Source: a virus. Taken from it: a DNA stretch of 64,000 bases. Within the stretch, counting starts at the first letter, position 1; each line of letters opens with the position of its first letter. The stretch lies in the IMG/VR virus record IMGVR_UViG_3300027754_000063, positions 1-64,000 of that record; one strand, written 5' to 3'. The translations under genes were made by a program, and so were the position numbers. Below, one piece after another: positions 15,913-25,265 of this stretch. The notes below the pieces were generated by a model, which did not search any database, was not told the origin of the DNA, and saw nothing but the letters and a program-made list of their open reading frames with translations.

Positions 15913-16616
15913 CCAGTCGGTGCTACGTCTTGTCTTCTTCGTTGCTGGCGTTGCGGGCGTTGCATTTGAGTAACATTAGGCTGAGCGGCGTCAGGCTGAG
16001 CAACGGTCTGAGCAGCATTCTGAGGGACAGGTTGAGCAGCCGCCTGACCAGGAGGCACAACATTTTTTGCACCAACAACATTAGTGTCTGCAACATAAGA
16101 ACCCTGTTGAGCATGTGTTTGCAGTATATTTTTTACGTTTACAGATTGCTGCTGCAATTGTTTCATAATTCCTTGCAAATTACCAACAAGCTTTTTAGCT
16201 TCTGGATCTGTTTTAGAAGCTGATTGTACCGCAACGTTTTGATTTAATTCTTTTGATAAGGCATTTAGTGCTTCTAAGGAAGCAGCATAATGGGCTTCAG
16301 GACCTGCAACCGCTGCTCGAAATTGACCAGCAGATTGTGAGGCTTTATCTGCTATTTGACCAGCAGCAGACTTGACGCCTCCAATCATGTTCTTTCCAGC
16401 ATCTAATACAGCACTACCAAACCGTTTTACTCCATCCATAAATCCTTCTGAAACACTCTTATGCTCTTCTAATGCAATAATCATGTCGGCATTGCCTTCG
16501 TAGTATTCCAATAAAAACTTCCAAGGGTTAATGTTTTTTTCAACCATTAGTGTTGCAATTTCTTTTTTAATAGAATTTGCTGTTTTATTCTCTAAAAAGG
16601 ATTCAAATGATTTCAT
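15909..16616 (-). CDS. Capsid-targeting-like head protein, Ala/Gln-rich
   Basis: From ATG 16616 the protein starts MKSFESFLENKTANSIKKE, close to T4 MKTYQEFIAE, so I prefer this start over a longer frame reaching 16667. Residues about 20-70 are helical and end EEHKSVSEGF. A central amphipathic Ala/Gly segment follows, and the C-terminal 80 residues are Ala/Gln/Pro low complexity ending in Arg-rich RRRQD. No enzyme motif is seen. It probably is an internal prohead protein (inference). It overlaps the nucleotidyltransferase end by 4 bases. Confidence 0.65.
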   Translation of the reverse strand: MKSFESFLENKTANSIKKEIATLMVEKNINPWKFLLEYYEGNADMIIALEEHKSVSEGFMDGVKRFGSAVLDAGKNMIGGVKSAAGQIADKASQSAGQFRAAVAGPEAHYAASLEALNALSKELNQNVAVQSASKTDPEAKKLVGNLQGIMKQLQQQSVNVKNILQTHAQQGSYVADTNVVGAKNVVPPGQAAAQPVPQNAAQTVAQPDAAQPNVTQMQRPQRQQRRRQDVAPTG

Positions 16617-16720
16617 GTTTTTCTTTCTAAAATGGAGTATACGTTTAGAATTATATAGCAACAACATAAAAAATTTTTTTAGTTTGAATATATATTATAA
16701 TCATTAAACAGGAGGTCAAT

Positions 16721-16948
16721 ATGTGTGGTTGCAATAAACGAGCAGGTAGAAGCACGCAAGGAATGCGGGCAGGACTGACAACAACAAACAAAACAAGTAG
16801 AACTTTAGCTGCTTTAAACAGCAATAATGTGCGGAATGCTGGAATTGCCCCGCAAAGTGCCAAGGTAATAGGGGCTCAAGCAGAGAAAAGAAGAGTTCAG
16901 GCAGCTAGAAGAAATGCTATAATAAAATCTTTAAATAGAAGTTCTTGA
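16721..16948 (+). CDS. Small basic Cys-N-terminal protein
   Basis: A 75-aa, strongly basic protein beginning MCGCNKRAGRSTQG; residues from about 55 on are an Arg/Ala helix (EKRRVQAARRNAI). ACAGGAGGTC gives an excellent ribosome binding site. Similar tiny MCxC-type basic proteins occur in T4-like marine phages, but function is unknown. DNA or RNA binding is plausible from charge. The next gene starts 17 bases after its stop. Confidence 0.65.
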   Translation: MCGCNKRAGRSTQGMRAGLTTTNKTSRTLAALNSNNVRNAGIAPQSAKVIGAQAEKRRVQAARRNAIIKSLNRSS

Positions 16949-16965
16949 AAAACGGTAATAATAAT

Positions 16966-17442
16966 ATGAAAAATTTCAAAGAATGGAAGGATGCTGAAGA
17001 TTCATTTATTGAATCTGTAGAGGTATCTAGATATTCCATAGAAGTTAACTATAGAACCACTAGCGAAGAAGCATTAGAAGGTTTTGCGAAATTATGCTTA
17101 GGATATATAAGTGCAGCATTAAAAAAACATGGATACCACACAAAACATGTTTTTACAGAAAAGCCTCTAAGGTTAATGGTTTCTTCTAGAAATTGGGATG
17201 ATGGAGAATGGACAGGATTAGTTACATGGAACCCTGAGCATCTTTGTTTTATAATAAGCAAAGGGTTTTATAACAAAACCCGTAGTACGGTGTCAGTTAA
17301 AAAATCAATGAAATGTGTTGGCAAATCTGCATCAGAAATAACAAAAGAATTACACAATATGATGCATGCATTAAAAGAAGAACCGGATAGGCATGCAGAA
17401 AAACTAAAGCCAGTTGGTCTAAAACGAGGACCAAAAAAATAA
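16966..17442 (+). CDS. Capsid-targeting-like protein (158 aa)
   Basis: ATG 16966 gives MKNFKEWKDAEDSF, matching the targeting-like motif; an earlier TTG at 16945 adds only KNGNNN and has no binding site. The body is an alpha/beta protein with SRNWDDGEWTGLVTWNPEH and a C-terminal helix (ASEITKELHNMMHAL) ending in basic KRGPKK. No family is recognised. A packaged head protein is inferred. Confidence 0.65.
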   Translation: MKNFKEWKDAEDSFIESVEVSRYSIEVNYRTTSEEALEGFAKLCLGYISAALKKHGYHTKHVFTEKPLRLMVSSRNWDDGEWTGLVTWNPEHLCFIISKGFYNKTRSTVSVKKSMKCVGKSASEITKELHNMMHALKEEPDRHAEKLKPVGLKRGPKK

Positions 17443-17492
17443 ACAAGTCAACTGCTTGCTAAGTTACATTTTTTTTCTTAAAATCATGAAAA

Positions 17493-18365
17493 TTACATCA
17501 TTTTTATAGATAAAATATCACCATATCGACCTAGTAAGTCTTCTTGCCATTGCTTTTTTTCGTCCATGCCTTCTTGCAATATTTGTTGTCCATCTAACTG
17601 TACGCCACCATTCGGACCAGGTGGATTTTGAATTCTACTTCTAATTCTCCCGAGTATTATCTTAGCAAAACACAAAGCCCCCTCTTGCATACCTTGAGTT
17701 ACCTGATTGAAGTCTGGTCTTTTCTGTAAGTATCTTACAGCAACTGGATATGCTCTATAAGGTATTGGATATAATTTAATTGTATTGTATCCTGCCAACC
17801 ATTCCCAGCCACCTTGTTGCCCTGATATTCTACTATACATGTCTTCGTATTGTTTATACATAACCCAATCGCCCATCTTACCCCAAACAGGTTGCTGTGG
17901 ATTAATACCACCAGCTATAGAGCCATAAGCTCCAGCACCCATATACTCTAATGGGATAACGCCTCCAAGGTCAGAAGCAGAAAAAGCATAGTTTGATGTT
18001 TCCTTATATGAAACATGTCTTACAAAGCCTACATCTGCTGGTAAATTGTAAACGCTCTGTCCTGGAGTCGTGTAAAACGTGTAATACTGAAAGTATTCCA
18101 TTGGTGCATAATCTTCAAATATTTGCAATGCGAAATCTATAGAATTTTCTAGCTGCTGATCATCTAATTCTAAAGTTAAAACAGGTGCACCCAACATTGT
18201 TAAAACATATTCTTTAATTTGTTCTCTAACTTTTTGTCTTTGTCTTCTTGGACCAATCTTACTTAAAGGTTCGGTTGGTCCTAAATTTGTGCAGTTTTGA
18301 CCACATGAAAGCTGAGCATATTCATCTTGTGTAGGTCGTGGTATGAAAAGCAAATTATTATTCAT
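17493..18365 (-). CDS. gp13: gp13-like neck (head-completion) protein
   Basis: The protein's N-terminal helical block, VREQIKEYVLTMLGAPV then LTLELDDQQLENSIDFALQIFEDY, closely follows T4 gp13 ([34 protein letters not shown]). gp13 joins gp14 to close the portal vertex and connect the tail. At 290 aa it is near the T4 length (about 309). The start is ATG 18365 (MNNNLLFIPRP); a TTG 30 bases upstream is possible. The start lacks a Shine-Dalgarno and sits 7 bases after CTATATATAA on its own strand, so it may be leaderless. It is divergent from the 788-aa head-type protein. Confidence 0.75.
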   Translation of the reverse strand: MNNNLLFIPRPTQDEYAQLSCGQNCTNLGPTEPLSKIGPRRQRQKVREQIKEYVLTMLGAPVLTLELDDQQLENSIDFALQIFEDYAPMEYFQYYTFYTTPGQSVYNLPADVGFVRHVSYKETSNYAFSASDLGGVIPLEYMGAGAYGSIAGGINPQQPVWGKMGDWVMYKQYEDMYSRISGQQGGWEWLAGYNTIKLYPIPYRAYPVAVRYLQKRPDFNQVTQGMQEGALCFAKIILGRIRSRIQNPPGPNGGVQLDGQQILQEGMDEKKQWQEDLLGRYGDILSIKMM

Positions 18366-18421
18366 GATGCTTATATATAGTTGAGTAAAATACAAAATTT
18401 ATGTAATAAGGGAAAAATAAC

Positions 18422-20788
18422 ATGCCATTAATTTCTTACAAGTTGTTTTTAGAGATGGCACCACGGGGGCGGGGCGTTATTCACGGACATCTGTCTAAAT
18501 TTCCATTAAATTATGATGATGACGATTTAAAGTTCCTCAATCAGTTTGATATGAAGTATTACGCACAGGCAAGTGAACAAAGATTTGACATGCTTCATGA
18601 TGCTTTAAAAAAACTTCATGATAAAAGATTAGACATTATTAAAAGTGGTGATGAAAAAAAAGGTATACCAAGAAATTTTGATACAGAAATTAAGAATTTT
18701 TTATTAACTGGTAAATCAAAAAGCTTAAGTCAAGAAGACCAGAGAAAAATAAGAAGTTATAGAGAACTTCCTATAACTCCAGCTACAACGAGAGGCATGG
18801 GGGATAAGTTTGATGATAACGTTGCCGAAATTGCCAAAGAAGATGCTTTTGAAATAGTTAAGCAAAAAACAGAGAATCTGAAGGCTTTAGAATTAGATCC
18901 GCCTGCGGCAAATTTTTCGCTGAAGGGTTCCAAGATAACAGCAATTCCATATCTAAACAGATTGTATCACAGACTAGAGCGTACTAGAGGCGAAGCACAC
19001 ATAGGCATTGATGACAACGGCGTTCTTAGTGATTCTGAACATCCGGTCGGAAGTGTAGGAAAATATGGCTATGATTTGTCACACCCACACACGGAACATG
19101 ATCCTGAAAGTGGTTCGAAAAAGCATTACACAAGAGGCATGAGTTGGGTTGGTTCTGATGTTTGGGAGCGATCAATAAAAGAATATATTAAGCATAGTTC
19201 ACACGAACATTTTGGAGTTCACCCTAGAGTTGAGGAAGGTATTTTTAATCCAAAAATTGAAATAAAATGGCTCCCAATGGATGGTAAAGATGGACGTCCA
19301 AAAATTGAGGATCCAACATATGATTGGATGCTTGAAGATGAAATAGATAGACAAACAAAAAAAATGAAAGAAAATCTTCATCAAGGTCGACAAGCGAACG
19401 CAGCATCAAATCCGAAGAAAGTGGAGAGTAAGCCAGAAGGAAAAAAGCCACGACGAACCTTCAACCGTTTTGATAAAGCATTAACTGCCGACCAGAAGAA
19501 AGAAGTTAAAAAAAACGCTACCGATATAGTAAACAATAAAGTCAAAGCCGGTGAAGTATCTGCTCCATCTGTTCCTGGTGTCGATTCAGAAGAACGAAAA
19601 TTTGAGATTAGATCAAGTAAAACGGCATTTGGCGGACTAATTAGTCCATTTGTTTATTTGCCACATGAATATATTGATAAAAAATGGACACCACTTTTAA
19701 ATCCATCAACATATTTAAAAAAGGTTAAAGATGAAGCAGGAAATACTCAATATAAGCTAGATGATACTAATCGTATGGGCTCTCATTTTGGTGATACAAC
19801 TAATAGTAAAAATGTAGGCATTAGTCCCAATAAAAACGTTCCATCAAAAAATTATTTAGATCCTGATGATCCTGCAAACGCTACCGTCGTCAAAGAATTT
19901 GAGAAAGGAATTATTCCAGACGGAGAAATAAGGAAGGAATTCGAGCAGGGAGTTCGTAATTGTCTTACAGGAAATTGCGGTGGAGCGAACAGTGGTGTAA
20001 AAGATGCCATATTGAGAAATCCCAGCACATTTGAGGGGTTGGTCAATGATGTGATCATTGCAGCTTACAATCAATTAGGCGAACATTCACAAGTGTGGAG
20101 CGACCCTAAAACGTTTGCGATAGGCGTTGTGACCAATTATTTACAGGGTGCAGTGCATGATATGGCCACAAGAAGACTACGTGGAATACATGTACACGGC
20201 TTTACTTCACACGATCCATCTCAAAAAGGATACACTCCGGATGATAGAAGAAGACGAGGGGGCAGAATCCATTCTGTGAACCATAGGGATGCTATGAACA
20301 AAGCTCAAAAAGAATACGAGGCGGCGTTGAAAGCAGCGACACAGCAAAGTGGGACAGAAGGATTAAAAGATATTATTACTGCGGGAGAGGGAGCGTATGC
20401 TAATTTTTTTGATGCAGTCAAAGAAACACTAATAAAAACCCTCGGTGTAAACCAGACAAGAGCAGACTTATTAGTTAAAAATTGGATAAAGCAAGGGATC
20501 CATCCAGTTGATGTTGCTACCATTGTTAATGGTATGAAGCCTGAGAACGGCAACCCGATTAGCGGCGAGGGCGACAGCGGCGACTCTTCGCCTACGATTT
20601 TGCCACCTGCAAGGTTACCAATTTCAAAGCCTACGGCAACCTCCGTCAGAAACCCATTACTTGGGCGTGTTAAAAAAATAATTGGTGATTCGCCTACTGT
20701 TGATAACCCCCAAATAGACTGGAAAATTTTATCTGGTCTTACTTTTTTTGAACGTGTAGAAATACTAAAAAGAATAAGAAGAAGTTAA
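18422..20788 (+). CDS. Large capsid-targeting-like head protein (788 aa)
   Basis: A 788-aa hydrophilic protein of unknown function. The N-terminus MPLISYKLFLEMAPRG carries a variant targeting motif (SYKLFLE). The body mixes Lys-rich helical regions, a Pro/Lys linker at about 325-345 and a His-rich block (SHPHTEHDPESG, about 220-232). A long region around residue 410 reads FGGLISPFVYLPHEYIDKKW. The C-terminal 100 residues include Pro/Ser-rich linkers and end in RIRRS. There is no signal peptide or recognised catalytic motif. Large internal head proteins of giant phages look like this; packaging is inferred from the motif. GGGAAAAATA precedes ATG 18422. Confidence 0.65.
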   Translation: MPLISYKLFLEMAPRGRGVIHGHLSKFPLNYDDDDLKFLNQFDMKYYAQASEQRFDMLHDALKKLHDKRLDIIKSGDEKKGIPRNFDTEIKNFLLTGKSKSLSQEDQRKIRSYRELPITPATTRGMGDKFDDNVAEIAKEDAFEIVKQKTENLKALELDPPAANFSLKGSKITAIPYLNRLYHRLERTRGEAHIGIDDNGVLSDSEHPVGSVGKYGYDLSHPHTEHDPESGSKKHYTRGMSWVGSDVWERSIKEYIKHSSHEHFGVHPRVEEGIFNPKIEIKWLPMDGKDGRPKIEDPTYDWMLEDEIDRQTKKMKENLHQGRQANAASNPKKVESKPEGKKPRRTFNRFDKALTADQKKEVKKNATDIVNNKVKAGEVSAPSVPGVDSEERKFEIRSSKTAFGGLISPFVYLPHEYIDKKWTPLLNPSTYLKKVKDEAGNTQYKLDDTNRMGSHFGDTTNSKNVGISPNKNVPSKNYLDPDDPANATVVKEFEKGIIPDGEIRKEFEQGVRNCLTGNCGGANSGVKDAILRNPSTFEGLVNDVIIAAYNQLGEHSQVWSDPKTFAIGVVTNYLQGAVHDMATRRLRGIHVHGFTSHDPSQKGYTPDDRRRRGGRIHSVNHRDAMNKAQKEYEAALKAATQQSGTEGLKDIITAGEGAYANFFDAVKETLIKTLGVNQTRADLLVKNWIKQGIHPVDVATIVNGMKPENGNPISGEGDSGDSSPTILPPARLPISKPTATSVRNPLLGRVKKIIGDSPTVDNPQIDWKILSGLTFFERVEILKRIRRS

Positions 20789-20791
20789 GTC

Positions 20792-21211
20792 TCAATTATT
20801 TTTTTGTATCATCTTTTTTTGAATTTCTTGTGCTTGTTTTGCAAAAATAGCCATTGCATCTGGATCCACGTACAAAGATTTTCCAGAAGCAGGATCAATA
20901 GGCAGTATATTAGCCTGTCTTTCTACTGGGGCACTTTTTATTTCTTTTAATATTTCTTCGTATTTTGGATCGTTTTGTTCTATTACTTGCTCTTGGAAAA
21001 CACCTACTATATGTGGCCAGCTATAAAAATTTTTGCAACCTGTTATAGGATGCCTAGAAAAAACTCCATCTTCGTCTATGCTTTCAATTATACCTAAGAA
21101 AAAATCTGGAAATTGAACATCTGTAAAGTTTGGCTTACAAACAGAAGTCGTTAAAATTGTACAAACATGCCCAACGAACTCTTGCATTCTTTTAATTGTT
21201 GTGCTTTTCAT
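20792..21211 (-). CDS. Hypothetical protein downstream of primase
   Basis: AAAGGAAA upstream supports ATG 21211 (MKSTTIKRMQEF), giving 139 aa; a longer frame from 21256 would overlap the primase. The middle (DFFLGIIESIDEDGVFSRHP) suggests a small beta barrel, while the C-terminal 60 residues are helical and Lys/Gln-rich. Function unknown. It lies 10 bases after the primase and is probably co-transcribed. Confidence 0.6.
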   Translation of the reverse strand: MKSTTIKRMQEFVGHVCTILTTSVCKPNFTDVQFPDFFLGIIESIDEDGVFSRHPITGCKNFYSWPHIVGVFQEQVIEQNDPKYEEILKEIKSAPVERQANILPIDPASGKSLYVDPDAMAIFAKQAQEIQKKMIQKNN

Positions 21212-21221
21212 TTTTTTTCCT

Positions 21222-22280
21222 TTAATTCCAAATGTCGCTATACCCAAAAAAATCACAAACAGTACCGGTTGGTGCCGAATAGTCCAAAGCTTTTTGATTT
21301 TTAATTATGTAGTGATATAATAATTCCGAATTATTTCTTATTAAAAATTCATTCCAATCATTATATCCTTTTGGAGGAACAACAAACATAATTTTGTCAG
21401 ATCCTCCTCTTTTTGCACTTTCTATGGAGCTTACGATAGAACTCATTTTGATAGTACCAGCACTTCCAGCTTTATCTCTATCGAGACATATAACAACTTT
21501 ATATTCTGCTAGCAACATAGCTTGTTTCTTGCCCATATTTTTACCGCCGCATGCAACAGCATTTAGTTCAGATTGGTGTAGGCTTTTTGCATTAAATTCA
21601 CCCTCGCATATATAAACAAACTCTCCAGCTTTTGGCCATTTTCCAGCCATATAGACAACATCTTCTTTTCCTACACCAACTGATTTTGGTGGACCCAAAT
21701 ACTTACATTTTGAGTTTCCCAAAGCCCTGCCATTCCAATATACTAAATTTTCATTTTTGTCATAATAAGGAATTATTATCCTATTTTTATAACGATCCCC
21801 AGTACAAATATACAATCCGTCTATGATTATTTTTCTTTGTACAAGATATTCTTCTGCTTTTTTTCGCCACCAATTATTTGTTCCAAGGTCAGATATTAAA
21901 TGACATTCTTGAGGTAGGGTTAAAGAACCTTTTATTTCTTTTTCTACTTCTTTTTCTTGTGAAAGTAATTCTTCTAATTTTCTTTCAAGTTCTCTAATAG
22001 GCGTTCTGCCTTTTAGAATATCTAATGCACTATCTCTGTCGCATTTGTCTACTATTTGAACTAATTTGACTAAACTTCCTTTTTTATCTGTTTTAAAACA
22101 ATGGAAAACACCATTGTTGTGTCTTTTTTTACCTCCTCTTGGATTGCACCAAAGATGGTGACCTGTATCGTCTGGTTCGAATATTGTATTGATTCTTATT
22201 TCGCTACCTTTAACCAGAACGTTATCCTCTCCAAATTTGGATATTGCCCACTTCTCAAATTTTTTAAATTCAATTGACAT
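21222..22280 (-). CDS. DnaG-type DNA primase (zinc region plus Toprim)
   Basis: A 352-aa protein. The N-terminal 90 residues contain HHLWCNPRGGKKRHN, VFHCF and KKGSLVKLVQ, like the CHC2 zinc-binding domain of phage primases but with fewer Cys/His ligands. A charged coiled-coil linker (about 95-120) follows. The Toprim core is clear: VYICEGEFNAKSLH (catalytic Glu), ACGGKNM and VVICLDRDKAGSAGT (the D-x-D pair). Its role is synthesis of RNA primers for phage replication, T4 gp61 being the functional analogue. It pairs with the SF1 helicase and the prim-pol protein. No clear Shine-Dalgarno is seen before ATG 22280. Confidence 0.85.
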   Translation of the reverse strand: MSIEFKKFEKWAISKFGEDNVLVKGSEIRINTIFEPDDTGHHLWCNPRGGKKRHNNGVFHCFKTDKKGSLVKLVQIVDKCDRDSALDILKGRTPIRELERKLEELLSQEKEVEKEIKGSLTLPQECHLISDLGTNNWWRKKAEEYLVQRKIIIDGLYICTGDRYKNRIIIPYYDKNENLVYWNGRALGNSKCKYLGPPKSVGVGKEDVVYMAGKWPKAGEFVYICEGEFNAKSLHQSELNAVACGGKNMGKKQAMLLAEYKVVICLDRDKAGSAGTIKMSSIVSSIESAKRGGSDKIMFVVPPKGYNDWNEFLIRNNSELLYHYIIKNQKALDYSAPTGTVCDFFGYSDIWN

Positions 22281-22357
22281 TTGATATTGAGTGAATTTTT
22301 TGAGTCGATAGAATATAGCAGTTATTCATCTTCTCGGATATAGAGGTTTAAATTGTA

Positions 22358-23131
22358 ATGGAAGAAAACTTAATTTGTGAGCACATATCAGTATCTAGAC
22401 AACAAACATGGAATGAGTGCCAAGCACGTTATAAATATAGATATCATTTAAAAGTTGTTTCAGATGAGCCTGTGCAACCTTATTTTGTTTATGGAAAATT
22501 TGTGCATAAGGTAGCAGAAGTTTATGTGCAAGAGCAAGGGAAAAAAGATATTAAAGACATAGCAAAAGACTGTTTATCTGGGTCTATAGAAGTAGATAGC
22601 GGTAAAGGTAGAACAGTATTACAAAGTGAATATTTAAAACGTATTCCAGAGCATTTAAATAATATAAAAAAAATAAGCGACAAAATTGGCTATGATGGAA
22701 AATTAGAACATATTTTTCATTTTGATCTTAACCCTCCAAATAATCATTTTTTAACCGGTGTTATTGATCGTTTAATCATACGAGGCGACAAATTTTTTAT
22801 TTTAGATTATAAAACAACAAAAAAAGGCAAGTGGAGAAAGAATCAAAACACAATACGGAACGACATACAGCTCAGGTGTTACGCAAGAGTTGTTCAATTA
22901 GAGTTTGGAGCAAAAGCAGAAAACATACGATGTGCATTATTTTATCTTGATGGAGCAGATCTTGTAGCAACTAAGTTCACAGAGGAATCGTTAGAATCGG
23001 CTCAGAAAGATCTTCATGATACCTACAAGCACATAACATCTACAGGCGTGGACAGTGTTTATGGAAGAGTTGGTGACCAATGCCGACGATGCGACTATAG
23101 GAAAATATGTAGTTGGTATAGTTTAACTTGA
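22358..23131 (+). CDS. PD-(D/E)XK nuclease, Cas4/RecB-like
   Basis: A 257-aa nuclease of the PDDEXK_1 group. In order: HISVSRQQTWNECQARYKYRY, split from its following residues, as in AddB/Cas4 N-termini; FVYGKFVHKVAE with the motif I His; GVIDRLI with the metal-binding Asp; FILDYKTTK, the E/D-x-K core; and IQLRCYA, the QxxxY motif. The C-terminus, CRRCDYRKICSWY, keeps three of the cysteines that hold the iron-sulfur cluster in Cas4. DNA end processing in recombination or host DNA breakdown is likely. It is divergent from the primase and not near any CRISPR array. Confidence 0.85.
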   Translation: MEENLICEHISVSRQQTWNECQARYKYRYHLKVVSDEPVQPYFVYGKFVHKVAEVYVQEQGKKDIKDIAKDCLSGSIEVDSGKGRTVLQSEYLKRIPEHLNNIKKISDKIGYDGKLEHIFHFDLNPPNNHFLTGVIDRLIIRGDKFFILDYKTTKKGKWRKNQNTIRNDIQLRCYARVVQLEFGAKAENIRCALFYLDGADLVATKFTEESLESAQKDLHDTYKHITSTGVDSVYGRVGDQCRRCDYRKICSWYSLT

Positions 23132-23148
23132 AAAAGCAAATGAATGGA

Positions 23149-24021
23149 TTACGGCATTAAAATATAGTCTGGAGAATATTGCTGTTTAATTCCAGATCTA
23201 TCTATTATTTTTATTGTTTTTGCTTGTGGTTCTAGTAGGAAACTATAGCCTTTTTGTTTTGCCCAAAAATTGTGTATATTATATAAAGACGTAAAATATC
23301 CTAGTCCGCTACCATCCACATATTCTGTTCCCCAACAAGTTCCTATATAATATCCATTATCATCAAAAAGACCCCCGCCAGATCTTCCTGGACGAGGACT
23401 ATTATTTTCTGTAACAACATCGTTATTTACTTCTTTTATTTTTACAGAATAATGTGCAACTTCACCAGAATGGTCACATCCACAAGAATGAACGGATTTG
23501 ATTTTGTACTTATAATCTATAGGTGCAATTGGAAAATAAGTTGGAATCCAATCAGGTGTAAATACTACTAGAGATGTGTCTTGTTTTTCAGAATATGTGT
23601 AAAAAAGCACATCAGCGGTATATGTGATTGGTGTTTTTAGTTTGTTTTCATTTTTATAAAATATAGTTATTTCGCATTTCATTTTTTTATTTTTACAAGA
23701 TTCTTCTGACATTGTTCCTTTTTTCCACAAATGACCGCAAGATGCTACATATGCAAGATTTTTTTCTGGTTCATAATATATTATTGTGCCAGATCCTGAG
23801 GATTGCCCAACGCTTATTTTTACAGAAGGGGATAAAAATTTAACATATTCTTTTCCTCTTTGTTCCAATGGTGCATATCCAAATCGATCAGGCATAGCCC
23901 GAATGATTGGCATGTTGTCGAGAGGGTCTATTGTGAAGCCGAAGGGGGACAGGTCACGAGGGCTCTCTAATTGGTTCAATGTGATGCAAAAAGCCAAAAA
24001 AATAAAAATATATTTTTTCAC
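23149..24021 (-). CDS. Secreted trypsin-like serine protease with C-terminal YILMP motif
   Basis: A 290-aa chymotrypsin-fold protease. Residues 1-18 form a signal peptide. The triad is His97 (ASCGHLW), Asp148 (KQDTSLVVF) and Ser214 (PGRSGGGLF); several cysteines could form disulfides, as in an exported enzyme. The last 20 residues, IIDRSGI...YSPDYILMP, match the C-terminus of the secreted papain-like protein at 34031-34696. The start is GTG 24021, with AGGAGGG only a few bases upstream, a tight but strong site. It probably acts in the host periplasm, on envelope proteins or receptors (inference). Confidence 0.85.
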   Translation of the reverse strand: MKKYIFIFLAFCITLNQLESPRDLSPFGFTIDPLDNMPIIRAMPDRFGYAPLEQRGKEYVKFLSPSVKISVGQSSGSGTIIYYEPEKNLAYVASCGHLWKKGTMSEESCKNKKMKCEITIFYKNENKLKTPITYTADVLFYTYSEKQDTSLVVFTPDWIPTYFPIAPIDYKYKIKSVHSCGCDHSGEVAHYSVKIKEVNNDVVTENNSPRPGRSGGGLFDDNGYYIGTCWGTEYVDGSGLGYFTSLYNIHNFWAKQKGYSFLLEPQAKTIKIIDRSGIKQQYSPDYILMP

Positions 24022-24084
24022 GACCCTCCTAGTTGTAATTTATTGCTTCCTTGACTACATTATATATCCTATTGGAACCATAAA

Positions 24085-24486
24085 ATGAATTTAACAATAT
24101 CGCACTACATTTTTTTAAACAGAGAACAACGATATAGGTTATATGATGGAGATCTTATAGAAGTTGTAGGACACAATGTTCCATTTTTTAAAAAGAATAA
24201 AATAGAATCTGCAAAAGAGGTTTTTTGCCAGTATTATATTACTAGTCATAATTTACCGACAATGATTTTACGTTCTATAGATGGATATATTATTAATATA
24301 TCAAAAAACTTAACAAAAATAACAGATGTAGACATTAAAAAAATTTTAGATGTAAAAGATGGTGGGTGCGAAGAAATTAGTTGTAAGCATATTGGAAAAA
24401 CTCTTATAAATAAAAAAGCAGTTAGAACAAATCATTTCTTTGAAATAAAGACTATGGAGCTTTTATTGGATACAATTTCTTGTTAA
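24085..24486 (+). CDS. Hypothetical protein (133 aa)
   Basis: Starts MNLTISHYIFLNREQRYRL with GGAA upstream. It has mixed alpha/beta character, six cysteines and VKDGGCEEISCKHIG near the middle. No family is recognised. It is divergent from the trypsin-like gene and abuts the stop of the convergent structural gene. Confidence 0.6.
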   Translation: MNLTISHYIFLNREQRYRLYDGDLIEVVGHNVPFFKKNKIESAKEVFCQYYITSHNLPTMILRSIDGYIINISKNLTKITDVDIKKILDVKDGGCEEISCKHIGKTLINKKAVRTNHFFEIKTMELLLDTISC

Positions 24487-25005
24487 CTACGCACAGCCAT
24501 TCATTGTATCTACCAATGAAAGCGACATACGCATATTTATTGTGTCCGAAGCGGATAAAGAAACAGTGCCCGATAGCTTTGCTGTTGCTAGAAGAACGCC
24601 ACTAGATATATTTGAGGCAAGAAAAATATTACAAACAGGTCCCCAACCTGCATTAATTGCATAAAAAGATAAAATTCCGCTTGTAGCCTGATAAACACCA
24701 TCGACTAATTGAACCGTAAACCCAGTAGTAGAGCTTGCGGCTTGTCGAGCATACCCATTAGACGCAGGCTCATCAGTTAATTCGGTAATAGTATCTGCTG
24801 TAGAAATAACAGTTCTGTTATCAAGTCCGATATAGTAGTTTGCTGGAGGATACGACCCAGTATTGTTAAAACAGCATTTTAGAAAAAACTCTTCTCCTTT
24901 TGTGTGTAGCATATTGTACACATTTTTTTCTTCCCATATTACTTTTGAGTCTCTAACGTGTTGTACTTCTATAATTTTCATTATACCATGCCATGGTTTT
25001 TTCAT
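24487..25005 (-). CDS. Virion structural (decoration/fibre-type) protein
   Basis: A 172-aa beta-rich protein. HTKGEEFFLKCCFNNTG, NYYIGLDNRTVIS and EPASNGYARQAASSTTGFTV recall a family of small structural proteins found in many marine and environmental phages. It is the last gene of the - strand terminase unit, overlapping the previous gene by 4 bases (ATGA type). AAAGG before ATG 25005 is the likely binding site. A baseplate or fibre-adaptor role is possible. Confidence 0.6.
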   Translation of the reverse strand: MKKPWHGIMKIIEVQHVRDSKVIWEEKNVYNMLHTKGEEFFLKCCFNNTGSYPPANYYIGLDNRTVISTADTITELTDEPASNGYARQAASSTTGFTVQLVDGVYQATSGILSFYAINAGWGPVCNIFLASNISSGVLLATAKLSGTVSLSASDTINMRMSLSLVDTMNGCA

Positions 25006-25265
25006 TTTTGCCTTTCAATTTTTTCTTTTTCTTCATCTATCATTTTTTCAATAGCTTGCATTGAGAACCTCTGTGTACCTATTTTTTTATTTTCTTTTCT
25101 TTTTTGATTTTTAAGTTCTCTTTTGTTTCTTTTTAATTCGACTTCATTTAATTTGTATAAAGCCATTTGTATATACTGCTTAACGATAATAAGAGAAAAG
25201 TCTTCTGGGAAGTTTTGTAATGCTTTTTCCAAGCTGTTTTTAATTGTATTTATATTGTTTTTCAT
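25002..25265 (-). CDS. Hypothetical helical protein (87 aa)
   Basis: A small, very Lys/Glu-rich helical protein; the C-terminal 45 residues are probably coiled coil. It overlaps its neighbours by 4 bases on both sides, so it is translated as part of the terminase operon. Position after TerL invites a small-terminase comparison, but no motif supports that. Confidence 0.6.
   Translation of the reverse strand: MKNNINTIKNSLEKALQNFPEDFSLIIVKQYIQMALYKLNEVELKRNKRELKNQKRKENKKIGTQRFSMQAIEKMIDEEKEKIERQK

Noticed and set aside
22358-23131. CRISPR-associated Cas4
   Set aside because: Cas4-like motifs are real, but there is no array or other cas gene; such nucleases are common in phages as recombination enzymes.
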